From assembly GCF_028864145.1 (NCBI RefSeq), contig NZ_JARBHJ010000008.1, positions 1 to 58,975 on the forward strand: a stretch of 58,975 nucleotides of DNA, written 5' to 3'. A program made the position numbers and the translations under genes. Positions 8,138 to 15,695 of this stretch are shown piece by piece. Source of the DNA: Actinotignum schaalii. Its GTDB lineage: Bacteria; Actinomycetota; Actinomycetes; Actinomycetales; Actinomycetaceae. Position 1 is the stretch's first letter. Each line of letters opens with the position of its first letter. Below the pieces are notes generated by a model that saw nothing but the letters and a program-made list of their open reading frames with translations, made no database searches and had not been told where the DNA came from.

Positions 8138-9223
8138 CTAGTGAGATTCTTCAGTTTTATGTTCGGTACCTGCTCCGAGCTTGCGAGACGGGACCATGGC
8201 GATTCCTGCGGCAACCAGCGCTACCGCAGCGCCCGCAACCGTAACGGCATAAATGACGTGCCCTTCTTGCGGGAGGATGAGGTCAATGAGGATGGATCCG
8301 ATAAGCTGACCCGCAGTTGAAGCAAGAGCGAGGAGCAGCAAACCAAGCTTGCGAACCAGCAGTGCCATGAGTGCGATGGAGAGCAGACCCAAAGGACCGC
8401 CGAGGTACATCCACCACTGAGTCGGAAGATGGAAAGTAGCAGCACCCATCGCCAATCGAATAATGAACGCAAGAGCGAGCGCGGAAAACCCAATGATGAA
8501 ATTCCAGGTAATGGATACCAGCATAGAATCCGCAAGATAGCCGATCTTGGAGTTACCCGCCGGTTGCCATCCAGCAAGGAGACCACCACAGAACGGCAGA
8601 ATTGCCAACGCAATCATATGGGGAGCCGTGAAATTCGGCGATACCACCAGCACGGTCGCTGCAATAGCGAGGAGTGCCCCCAAAATACGGGGGATATTCA
8701 GCGCTTGTTTGAACTCAACTCCGATACCGAAACGGTCACAAATAATTCCGGAGATAACCATGCCTGCAATCAATGAGGTCTGGAACGTCGCCACCCCGAG
8801 CGCTCCGACGGAAACACCCTCAGAGAGAACGATAACGGCTCCGCACAGACCTGCGAAGAAGTACGGCCACGGCAAGGTTCCATGCCGCAGATGCCCCGGA
8901 ATCGAAATGAGGGCTTTCCGCAGCCGGCGCTGCGGCAGCACGATAATGAACATGACGACAAGTCCCGAGAAGAATGAAATACACGCGGCCAGATGTCCGT
9001 CGTCGACCGCAACACCGAGCCGCCCGTTGACGGAACTCTGCATGGGACCGAGCATGCCCGCCAGAACGGTGAGGAAGGTAAACAGCACAATGGCAGTTCC
9101 TTGCGCAGCACTTCCGTGTGCACGCACGCGCTTCTCCGCCGCATGAGTTTCCGTTTGTTGAGAATTAGTCACTGCGTCGCCAGTATCCACAACGCACGAA
9201 TCAGATTTTAATGAAGACATCAT
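8138..9223 (-). CDS. DMT-superfamily permease, YdcZ type
   Basis: 361 residues with about ten hydrophobic segments in two similar halves, each opening with the GMLGPMQSSVNGRLG or AGWQPAGNSKIG type of pattern seen in the DMT_YdcZ family (PF04657). The cytoplasmic N-terminus of about 40 residues is hydrophilic. Two adjacent ATGs (9223 and 9220) compete as start; only three bases separate the first from the stop of the GATase-like gene, implying translational coupling. The direction of transport and the substrate are unknown; the operon context suggests uptake of the hydrolase's substrate. Confidence 0.75.
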   Translation of the reverse strand: MMSSLKSDSCVVDTGDAVTNSQQTETHAAEKRVRAHGSAAQGTAIVLFTFLTVLAGMLGPMQSSVNGRLGVAVDDGHLAACISFFSGLVVMFIIVLPQRRLRKALISIPGHLRHGTLPWPYFFAGLCGAVIVLSEGVSVGALGVATFQTSLIAGMVISGIICDRFGIGVEFKQALNIPRILGALLAIAATVLVVSPNFTAPHMIALAILPFCGGLLAGWQPAGNSKIGYLADSMLVSITWNFIIGFSALALAFIIRLAMGAATFHLPTQWWMYLGGPLGLLSIALMALLVRKLGLLLLALASTAGQLIGSILIDLILPQEGHVIYAVTVAGAAVALVAAGIAMVPSRKLGAGTEHKTEESH

Positions 9224-9226
9224 TGC

Positions 9227-9973
9227 CTACTTTCCCGAGAGCCAGGTGACGATATTGCCAAAAAGGGTGGAATAGCCGGGCCACTCCATGAACTCCTGCG
9301 GAGCCCAATGCGGGGAGATGTCCGAGGCGAAAGCTACCGACCGGCCTCGCCCGTATTCACGTGCCACCAAGAGCGGCTTATGCGCCGCAGTTGCCAAGAC
9401 ACTCGCGCCTTCTTTCGCCACGAGGTCTTGGAAACCGAGCAGATACGGCCACGTTTTATCTATTCCTTGAGTAATGGGGTGATTGACATCCGTGAGCTCT
9501 CCGCGGACACCTTCAGGCGCTTCAATACGGTCGTCATAGCGGTGGATAGTAACCGGGAGTACATCCTCAACTGGAGTGCCCGCATAATTCGCCATCGCTT
9601 GGAATCCCTGGAAGCTGAGATAGCCGCCCGCCATCATTAATCCGCCCCCGTTCTTCACCCAGTCACGAATGAGAGTGAGTCGATTCGGAACACGCTTTCC
9701 CTCTTCGAAAACTTGCGGCGGGAGAAGGAGGGTATTAGCTCCAACATCCGACAAAATGAGGACGTCATACTCATTGAGTTCCTCTTCCGTAAAAGGAAAC
9801 TCGACCGCCACATCATGCGATCGCATATGGGTCACTTCATGCCCAGCTTTGCGCAAACATTCGAGAAGTTTTGCGCAACCGATATGTACTTGAGTGTGCG
9901 GGAATTGATCGAAGCCTTTATGGTCAACAATATCGCTGACCCACGACTCGCCTGCAAGCAGAACTTTTACCAT
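9227..9973 (-). CDS. Glutamine-amidotransferase-like protein (PF07090/DUF1355 type)
   Basis: 248 residues with a class I GATase-like flavodoxin fold: KVLLAGESWVSD at the start, DVLILSDVGANTLLLPP in the middle, a GGGLMMAGGYLSFQGF glycine-rich turn, and GRGRSVAFASDISPHWAPQEFMEWPGY at the end. I see no Cys at the usual nucleophile elbow (that region reads GGYLSF), so amidotransferase activity is doubtful. Family members occur in sugar and lactone catabolic operons with unknown roles. The start ATG follows GGAGACTGGA. It is first in the operon and divergent from the LacI regulator. Confidence 0.75.
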   Translation of the reverse strand: MVKVLLAGESWVSDIVDHKGFDQFPHTQVHIGCAKLLECLRKAGHEVTHMRSHDVAVEFPFTEEELNEYDVLILSDVGANTLLLPPQVFEEGKRVPNRLTLIRDWVKNGGGLMMAGGYLSFQGFQAMANYAGTPVEDVLPVTIHRYDDRIEAPEGVRGELTDVNHPITQGIDKTWPYLLGFQDLVAKEGASVLATAAHKPLLVAREYGRGRSVAFASDISPHWAPQEFMEWPGYSTLFGNIVTWLSGK

Positions 9974-10061
9974 TCCAGTCTCCTTCGACTACCAATTATG
10001 TTTCGCTCAAGGTAGCGACAGAGCCGTCAGAAACGACTTTCACCACCACAACCATCACGAG

Positions 10062-10083
10062 CGTTGCGCAACGTTACGCAACG
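10062..10083. promoter_or_regulatory. LacI-type operator
   Basis: A 22-bp palindrome with arms CGTTGCG and CGCAACG around the centre CAACGTTA, broken by one mismatched pair. It lies between the divergent LacI gene and the GATase/DMT/PTE operon and overlaps the -35 box of the LacI gene's promoter. This is the expected form and place for autoregulation plus control of the operon. Confidence 0.65.
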
Positions 10084-10102
10084 TCTGGTTGTTATGTTAT
10101 AG
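10074..10102 (+). promoter_or_regulatory. Promoter of the lacI-type gene
   Basis: TTACGC (10074-10079) and TTATAG (10097-10102) are 17 bases apart, about 45 bases before the ATG at 10148. The -35 box lies inside the operator palindrome. Confidence 0.45.
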
Positions 10103-10147
10103 GCTTGAGGTGTTTCACACAAGACCCTCGTTTACATCAGGAGTCCC

Positions 10148-11185
10148 ATGGCAGCTTCTCTAAGCGAAATAGCACGAATTGCTGGCGTTTCACCGTCGAC
10201 AGTCTCTCGGTTCGTGCGTGGGGAACTCAATGTTCGAGGGGAAACCGCAGAGAAAATCCAAGAGGCGATGTCCCAAGTAGGCTGGCAAGCTCCCACTTTG
10301 ACAAACACTTCATTGCGCACAATCGCCCTGATTATCCCCAACCTAACTAACCCGTTTTTCGCAAAGCTAGGGGCCGAAGTTATCTCCGCGGGTGACGCTG
10401 CACAGAAAACAGTGGCTGTATTCGTTTCGGGAGGGCAAATTGATAACGAAGTGGAACTCATCGAGGAAGCCCTCGCAAATCCTACAGTTGACGCGATCAT
10501 CCTGGTTGGAAATAACTCGCTCGATGGAGATATCAATTCCGTGAGCCTAACTAAACCCTTCGTCATGCTTGACGAGATGGTTCTCAATGTGGATGCAGCT
10601 CTCGAAAATTCAGCCTTGGGGTACACCAATATTCGCCCGAGCTCTATCCCCTACGTTGTAGCGGACAACGCTAATGGCGCCTACCAGGCAACGAATCATC
10701 TTCTGGCGTTCGGGCATCGCCGCGTGGCGTTCATTGGTGGACCTGAGGGACTTCTCTCCGCACATCAACGAGAACTCGGCTACCGGAAAGCCATAACATT
10801 CCACGGGCTCAAGGTGGATGAGCGCTACATTTTCCACGGTCCCTACTCCGAGGCTTTTGGTGCGTCCACATTACCACGGCTTTTAACCGCCCCGGATCCT
10901 GTTACTGCGGTCTTCGCAAGTTCGGATGTGGTGGCCATTGGTCTTATCCGTGCCGCAGAGCAATGTGGACTGCATATTCCCGATGACCTTTCCGTCATCG
11001 GATTCGACAATATTAGCCTGTGCGATTGGATTCATCCGGGTCTGAGCTCAGTACAACAACCCATTGCAGATATGGCACAAGCTGCCTTGCGCGCTATTGT
11101 TGACACCGCAACTGGACAGGCACCCAGCGGACATATTTTCCCCATGCATGTGGTGACGCGTGCATCGGTGAAACGGATCGGGTAA
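10148..11185 (+). CDS. LacI-family transcriptional regulator
   Basis: 345 residues. The N-terminal HTH (SLSEIARIAGVSPSTVSRFVRGE, residues 4-26) and hinge are canonical, followed by a periplasmic-binding-protein-like effector domain with IALIIPNLTNPFFAKL, an NANGAYQATNHLLAFGHRRVAFIGG segment and a late FDNISLCDWIHPGLSSVQQP motif. The ATG at 10148 has CAGGAG six bases upstream. It probably represses the divergent operon at 7020-9973 in response to a small sugar-like or lactone-like ligand; the ligand is unknown. Confidence 0.9.
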   Translation: MAASLSEIARIAGVSPSTVSRFVRGELNVRGETAEKIQEAMSQVGWQAPTLTNTSLRTIALIIPNLTNPFFAKLGAEVISAGDAAQKTVAVFVSGGQIDNEVELIEEALANPTVDAIILVGNNSLDGDINSVSLTKPFVMLDEMVLNVDAALENSALGYTNIRPSSIPYVVADNANGAYQATNHLLAFGHRRVAFIGGPEGLLSAHQRELGYRKAITFHGLKVDERYIFHGPYSEAFGASTLPRLLTAPDPVTAVFASSDVVAIGLIRAAEQCGLHIPDDLSVIGFDNISLCDWIHPGLSSVQQPIADMAQAALRAIVDTATGQAPSGHIFPMHVVTRASVKRIG

Positions 11186-11293
11186 ACGGTTCGAGGCGCC
11201 CCGGACTGGACACCTGTAATCGTAAAAGTTGTTGCACTCAATTTTAGAGTCCATGGGTATTTGCTCCACCTCACCGATACGGTAAACTAAAGC

Positions 11294-11437
11294 ATGTCTA
11301 TAGCTGACTCTCCACAGCTTGCCATCACCACCACCGATGCGCGTGCAGGCTGCGAAGAGGCTGCTCGTAACAATGCGGGAGTACACAGTAGGTACTTACG
11401 CACCCATGCGATAGTCATTCAGTTTTATGAAGCATAA
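11294..11437 (+). CDS. Short open frame of 47 codons, doubtful
   Basis: An ATG at 11294 opens a 47-codon frame that ends just before the preferred RhuM start. A possible promoter (TTGCTC, 16 bases, TAAACT, about 11263-11290) sits directly in front of it, but there is no clear ribosome site. I recognise no family. It may be a leader peptide, a decayed gene end or chance. Confidence 0.2.
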   Translation: MSIADSPQLAITTTDARAGCEEAARNNAGVHSRYLRTHAIVIQFYEA

Positions 11438-11447
11438 AGAGTTGAAG

Positions 11448-12473
11448 ATGTCTAAGAAGCTTGTTCGGCACAGCACTGCTAAGTTTTTGGTGTTTACGAC
11501 CAATGCGGCTAACAGCGTTGAAGTACGGTACGAAGAAAGTACCATCTGGCTTACCCAGAAGTTGATGGCACAATTGTTTGACGTCGACGTCCGAACCGTA
11601 AGCGAACACTTGCGAAATATTTTCCAATCGGGGGAGTTGTCGGATTCTGCAGTTATCCGGAAATTCCGGATAACTGCTACTGACGGAAAAAACTACCTCA
11701 CACAGCACTACAACCTGGACGCAATTATCTCGGTTGGTTACCGGATCAATTCAATACGCGCCACTCAATTCCGGCAGTGGGCCACTGGCATCCTGCGTGA
11801 TTTCACTTTACGTGGCTACGTGATTGACCGAGAACGTATGGAAACTGGCGACATTCTTGGCGAGGACTACTTTGAGCAACTCCTCCAAGAAGTGCGGGAA
11901 ATCAGGCTCTCAGAGAGGCGTTTCTACCAGAAGATAACCGACATCTATTCAACAGCTGTCGATTATGATGCCAAAGCGCCCACAACCCGGACTTTCTTCG
12001 CTACTGTCCAAAACAAGCTTCACTATGCTGTACACGGACACACCGCGGCGGAACTCATCACCGAGAGAGCCGATGCTAAGAAACCACATATGGGTTTAAC
12101 TTCGTGGAAAAATTCGCCTGACGGTAAAGTGCTCGCGGGTGACGTGACCATCGGCAAAAACTACCTCACCAAGAACGAGCTTGATGATTTGGGGCGGTTG
12201 GTAGAAGCGTATTTAAACCTTGCAGAGTCACGCGCACGCCGTCACATTGCCACTACTATGAACGACTGGGTACAGTTCCTCGACCAAGTTCTTACCCTCG
12301 ATAGTCGTGAACTGCTGAACAATGCGGGAAAAATTTCAAAGAACCTTGCCGATGAACACGCACTAGAGGAGTTCTCCAAATATCGAGTGGTGCAGGATCT
12401 CACCTATGAATCAGATTTCGATAAGTTTGCTCTCCAAGCAGAACGGGTCAACGAGGATCACGGACAACCTTAG
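11448..12473 (+). CDS. RhuM-family (virulence RhuM/PF13310) protein
   Basis: About 341 residues from the ATG at 11448; an upstream in-frame ATG at 11427 is the alternative start. The family signature is clear: VRYEESTIWLTQKLMAQLFDVDVRTVSEHLRNIF near the N-terminus, then YNLDAIISVGYRINSIRATQFRQWAT, then LHYAVHGHTAAELITERADA. RhuM proteins carry a putative DNA-binding N-domain and are found on pathogenicity islands, prophages and near toxin or restriction loci; their biochemical role is not established. Here the gene is solitary, in AT-richer DNA, between the LacI cluster and the tetrulose cluster, which suggests horizontal arrival. Confidence 0.85.
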   Translation: MSKKLVRHSTAKFLVFTTNAANSVEVRYEESTIWLTQKLMAQLFDVDVRTVSEHLRNIFQSGELSDSAVIRKFRITATDGKNYLTQHYNLDAIISVGYRINSIRATQFRQWATGILRDFTLRGYVIDRERMETGDILGEDYFEQLLQEVREIRLSERRFYQKITDIYSTAVDYDAKAPTTRTFFATVQNKLHYAVHGHTAAELITERADAKKPHMGLTSWKNSPDGKVLAGDVTIGKNYLTKNELDDLGRLVEAYLNLAESRARRHIATTMNDWVQFLDQVLTLDSRELLNNAGKISKNLADEHALEEFSKYRVVQDLTYESDFDKFALQAERVNEDHGQP

Positions 12474-12496
12474 ATAATTAATTTACGTTCGGGCAA

Positions 12497-12528
12497 GCTG
12501 CCGTCCAGAATTTGTTTCCAACGGCAGC
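12497..12528. terminator. Hairpin after RhuM
   Basis: GCTGCCGT (12497-12504) pairs perfectly with ACGGCAGC (12521-12528) over a 16-base loop, between the convergent RhuM and TIM-like genes. There is no T-run, so termination is only a possibility. Confidence 0.35.
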
Positions 12529-12590
12529 CTCCCCAACGCAGGTACTCGCAAAGCATAGAAAGAGCCCCGCGACACCACACCTTCTTCTCG

Positions 12591-13334
12591 CTACTCGCGC
12601 ATCGCTTCCGCAGCGAGTTCGAGGTTGCGAATATATCCTTCCGCGGTCCATGCCGAACGGCCAATAAACAGGCCACCCACGCCCGGGATTCCCAGAATAT
12701 CCTTGTTGTTATCGTGATTGACGGAGCCTCCATAGAGGATGGCCTCCACGCGATCCCCGTAACGCTCCGCGAGCGCGGCAAAGGTACGTACCAGGTCCTC
12801 GCGCCGCGGTGGGCGCCCATGTTCCCCAATTGCCCAGATCGGTTCGTAGGCGAGGAGCACGCGGGAAGTATCCGCTATCCCATCCAGGGCCGCATTAATC
12901 TGCGCGGTGATGAAGGGAAGGGTCTCCCCCGCCTCGAATACCTCGGCCGGCTCGCCGAAGCACACCAGCGGAATAACCCCGTGGCGCAGCGCGGCTTTGA
13001 CCTTGAGATTCACGGTCCGGTCCGTTTCCCCGAAGTATTCGCGCCGCTCGGAATGCCCCATTTCGATGATGGTGGCTCCGGCGTCCATCGCCTGCGGAAT
13101 CGACACTTCGCCCGTCCACGCCCCGGCATCCTCCCAGGCCGCGTTTTGCGCACCCACCAGGATCCCGGTTCCCTCAAGCTCGCTAGCTGCTACATCGATG
13201 GCAGTAAACGAAGGGATAATAAAGGGCTGGATGTCACCGAGGCCAACCGCATCAAGGCCGGCGAGAGTACGGGCGTAGTCCCGCGCGAAAGCGCGAGTGC
13301 CGTTCATTTTCCAGCTGGTTCCAACCCAGAGCAT
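12591..13334 (-). CDS. TIM-like isomerase, probable L-erythrulose-1-phosphate isomerase
   Basis: 247 residues of the triosephosphate isomerase family with all catalytic residues: Asn11 and Lys9 in TSWKMN, His94 in MGHSERR, Glu164 in AYEPIWAIG. The opening WVGTSWKMN, instead of the usual GNWKMN, is what I know from the tetrulose-phosphate isomerases EryH and LerI. Its neighbours (RpiB-like isomerase, DhaKL-type kinase) match the same pathway: this enzyme would convert L-erythrulose-1-P to D-erythrulose-4-P. Its ATG shares one base with the stop codon of the RpiB-like gene (TAATG). A plain glycolytic TIM is unlikely in this context. Confidence 0.8.
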   Translation of the reverse strand: MLWVGTSWKMNGTRAFARDYARTLAGLDAVGLGDIQPFIIPSFTAIDVAASELEGTGILVGAQNAAWEDAGAWTGEVSIPQAMDAGATIIEMGHSERREYFGETDRTVNLKVKAALRHGVIPLVCFGEPAEVFEAGETLPFITAQINAALDGIADTSRVLLAYEPIWAIGEHGRPPRREDLVRTFAALAERYGDRVEAILYGGSVNHDNNKDILGIPGVGGLFIGRSAWTAEGYIRNLELAAEAMRE

Positions 13335-13798
13335 TATTCCTCCAGCGAGCCGTCATAAGCGCAGATCGCATCCACATTGGCCTTGGAATGCGAACTCGGA
13401 TCGAATTCATAATTGAAGAATTCTTTGGCGAGTCGCCGCGCGAGCTCCGCGCCAATCACCCGCTGCCCCAGGCACAGCACCTGCGCATTATTGGACAGCA
13501 CCAGGCGTTCCACCGAGTAGGAATCGTGCGCGGTGGAGGCGCGAATTCCCTTGACCTTATTAGCGGACATCGCCACGCCCATCCCGGTCCCGCATACGAA
13601 AATGCCGCGATCCGCTTCGCCGCGCGCGATCATTTCCGCGCCCGCGGTGGCGAGATTGGGATAAAGCGCGGATTCACCTTCCTTGAGGCCCAGGTCGATC
13701 ACTTCGTCGATGCGCTCGTCTTTTTCCAGGTCAGCCTTGATGAGGTCCTTGTATCCGTACCCGGCCGAATCGCCGAGCACCACCACACGAAATCCCAT
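13334..13798 (-). CDS. RpiB/LacAB-family isomerase, probable D-erythrulose-4-phosphate isomerase
   Basis: 154 residues from the ATG at 13798 (AAGGAG upstream); the longer open frame is non-coding. RpiB hallmarks are present: Cys69 in IFVCGTGMGVAMSANKVKGIRA, His91 in AHDSYSVERLVLSNNA, and a phosphate loop. The usual N-terminal DHAG motif reads DSAG (residues 10-13), a change that fits a substrate other than ribose-5-phosphate. With the adjacent TIM-like enzyme it would make D-erythrose-4-phosphate from D-erythrulose-4-phosphate (EryI/DerI role), which feeds the pentose phosphate pathway. Confidence 0.8.
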   Translation of the reverse strand: MGFRVVVLGDSAGYGYKDLIKADLEKDERIDEVIDLGLKEGESALYPNLATAGAEMIARGEADRGIFVCGTGMGVAMSANKVKGIRASTAHDSYSVERLVLSNNAQVLCLGQRVIGAELARRLAKEFFNYEFDPSSHSKANVDAICAYDGSLEE

Positions 13799-13871
13799 AT
13801 CTACTCCTTTGTTTTCTTTTCTCGACATGTATACGGGTTGGTACGTTCTTGCGAGGTTGCGTGACAGTGAG

Positions 13872-13882
13872 GTGACGGTCAC
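13872..13882. promoter_or_regulatory. Short palindrome GTGAC-G-GTCAC upstream of the RpiB-like gene
   Basis: A perfect 11-bp dyad about 75 bases upstream of the RpiB-like start, in the 182-bp gap after the kinase gene. It could be an operator for a secondary promoter; binding is not shown. Confidence 0.3.
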
Positions 13883-13899
13883 TCATCGCTATTCCACCA

Positions 13900-13970
13900 C
13901 ACGAACCGTGCAAAAAGCCATATTTTGGTGTATTTTCACCGTTTTATTCCACCTTCTTGCGCGGTTCGTG
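13900..13970. repeat. Inverted repeat with 14-base arms in the kinase/RpiB gap
   Basis: CACGAACCGTGCAA (13900-13913) and TTGCGCGGTTCGTG (13957-13970) are reverse complements with one mismatch, 43 bases apart. They may be two operator half-sites or a long stem. The AT-rich DNA between them contains TATTTT-like sequence. Confidence 0.6.
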
Positions 13971-13980
13971 CAGATTGGTC

Positions 13981-15693
13981 TCAGAGCGCCACCGCCGCTG
14001 CAGCCATGAGCAGGGCAAAGGACACCGCGCCCGGATCCGGGTGTCCGAGTGACGCGTCGCCGTGGGTCTTGGCCCGCCCCTTGCGCGCGGCTAGTTCCGC
14101 GGTGGCTTCAGCGGCTTCGCGAGCTACTTCGGCCGCGCGCGTCCAGGCTTCCTTAAGGCCCACACCCCCGGCCAGTTCCTTTTCCAGCGCATCGGCAAAG
14201 GGTTCGGTTGCGTCCACCATCGTTTTATCTCCGACGACGGCGCCACCGTCCCGCGCCACATTCCGCGCCGCATCGATCACGGCTGCGCCCAATGTTTCGG
14301 CCGAAACCGCAGCGTCATCGTCAAGGTGGGTAGCGGCTTGGCAGATAGCATCTCCCCAGAGCGCGCCCGAAGTCCCGCCCGCACCTTCAGACCACGCCTT
14401 ACCGGCCGCGTCTACCATGCTGGCCGCTCCGGCTTTCGCGGAAAGCGCCCGGCGCACCGCATCGCGCGCGGCCACCGAGCCGAGGGTCATGCCCTGACCA
14501 TGGTCGCCATCTCCGGCGATAGAATCCAGCTTGCCCAGATCCGCTTCAGCCGCGATTGCGGCATCGGCGAAAGCGGTGAAAACGGTAGCGATGCGTTCCG
14601 CCTGCGCCGCTGATTCGGGCGCGCCGGCGCTGAGCTCCACTGCGTGTGCTTCAGCAACGGGGCGTTCGCGGCGCTGCTGGTTCTCCACATTTCCGGTACG
14701 GAAAGCGGGGGTATCCGCTCCGGCCAACCAGAACTTCTCCAGCTCTTCATCAAGGAAAGCCACCGTGAGGGAAACCCCGGCCATATCGAGCGAGGTCACC
14801 TGTTCGCCCACGACCGGTGCCACGATCTCCAGGCCGCGCTCGGCAAGGAGTGCGGAAACGGCGTGGTAGAGCACGAACATTTCTTCGTACTTCACTCCGC
14901 CCAGCCCGTTGACGATCACGGTCACGCGCCCGTTATAGCCACCCTCGCGGCGTTCGGGTTCTTCGGCAAGAACACCGTCTACCAGCAGGGCCGCGAGCTC
15001 ATCCGCGGTGGCGTGCTCGTGTTCGGAAATCCCGGGCTCACCGTGAATGCCCAAGCCAAGCGCAAACTTCCCATCCGGCACGGTAAAGAGCGGTTCACCT
15101 GCTCCCGGGAGGGTGCAGCCGGTGAAGGCCACCCCGAGGGTGCGAGTGGAATCATTAGCATGCCAGCCGATGCGTTCAGCTTCGTCCAGGTTGTACCCAG
15201 CAGCAATCGCCCCGCCAGTTACTTTCACGACGAAGATATCGCCCGCGATACCCCGGCGTTCGCGATGTTTTTCTGGGGTTCCCGATGCGACGTCGTCAGA
15301 AATCTGTACTTCGCGCACGTCCAGACCGTCTGCACGCATAATGCTGGCGGCTTTCCCGAAGTGGAGGACGTCCCCGGCGTAATTGCCGTACATGAGAAGC
15401 ACGCCGCCGCCGTTATCAGCAGCCTGGGACACCGCGGTGACCTGGGACTGCGAGGGGGAAGCAAAAACGTTCCCGCATACGCAGCCGTGCGCCATACCTG
15501 GGCCGACCCAGCCGGGGAAAGCCGGGTAGTGCCCCGAACCACCCCCGATCACCAGGGCCACTTCACCCTTCGGGGAGGTAGTAGAACGGACGACACCGCC
15601 GTGCACCCCTTCCACGTACCGCTCATTGGCGGCGATGAAACCCGCGAGGGCTTCAGCGGGGAATTGTTTGGGATCGTTGTAGATAAACGTCAT
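13981..15693 (-). CDS. DhaK-DhaL fusion kinase, probable erythrulose kinase
   Basis: 570 residues: an N-terminal DhaK domain (1-330) with GGGSGHYPAFPGWVG and the substrate-binding histidine in LGIHGEPG (about residue 217), and a C-terminal DhaL ATP domain (about 370-570) with the magnesium aspartates in IAGDGDHGQGM and GGTSGALWG. This ATP-dependent architecture serves as dihydroxyacetone kinase or, in mycobacterial threitol/erythritol and related pathways, as L- or D-erythrulose kinase (LerK/DerK). The two downstream isomerases make L-erythrulose-1-kinase the likeliest role. It starts two bases after the stop of the upstream MFS gene. Plain dihydroxyacetone kinase cannot be excluded. Confidence 0.85.
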   Translation of the reverse strand: MTFIYNDPKQFPAEALAGFIAANERYVEGVHGGVVRSTTSPKGEVALVIGGGSGHYPAFPGWVGPGMAHGCVCGNVFASPSQSQVTAVSQAADNGGGVLLMYGNYAGDVLHFGKAASIMRADGLDVREVQISDDVASGTPEKHRERRGIAGDIFVVKVTGGAIAAGYNLDEAERIGWHANDSTRTLGVAFTGCTLPGAGEPLFTVPDGKFALGLGIHGEPGISEHEHATADELAALLVDGVLAEEPERREGGYNGRVTVIVNGLGGVKYEEMFVLYHAVSALLAERGLEIVAPVVGEQVTSLDMAGVSLTVAFLDEELEKFWLAGADTPAFRTGNVENQQRRERPVAEAHAVELSAGAPESAAQAERIATVFTAFADAAIAAEADLGKLDSIAGDGDHGQGMTLGSVAARDAVRRALSAKAGAASMVDAAGKAWSEGAGGTSGALWGDAICQAATHLDDDAAVSAETLGAAVIDAARNVARDGGAVVGDKTMVDATEPFADALEKELAGGVGLKEAWTRAAEVAREAAEATAELAARKGRAKTHGDASLGHPDPGAVSFALLMAAAAVAL

Positions 15694-15695
15694 TG

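Noticed and set aside
12591-13334. Glycolytic triosephosphate isomerase
   Set aside because: The WVGTSWKMN start and the kinase/RpiB neighbours point to the tetrulose-phosphate branch; the housekeeping tpiA is expected elsewhere.
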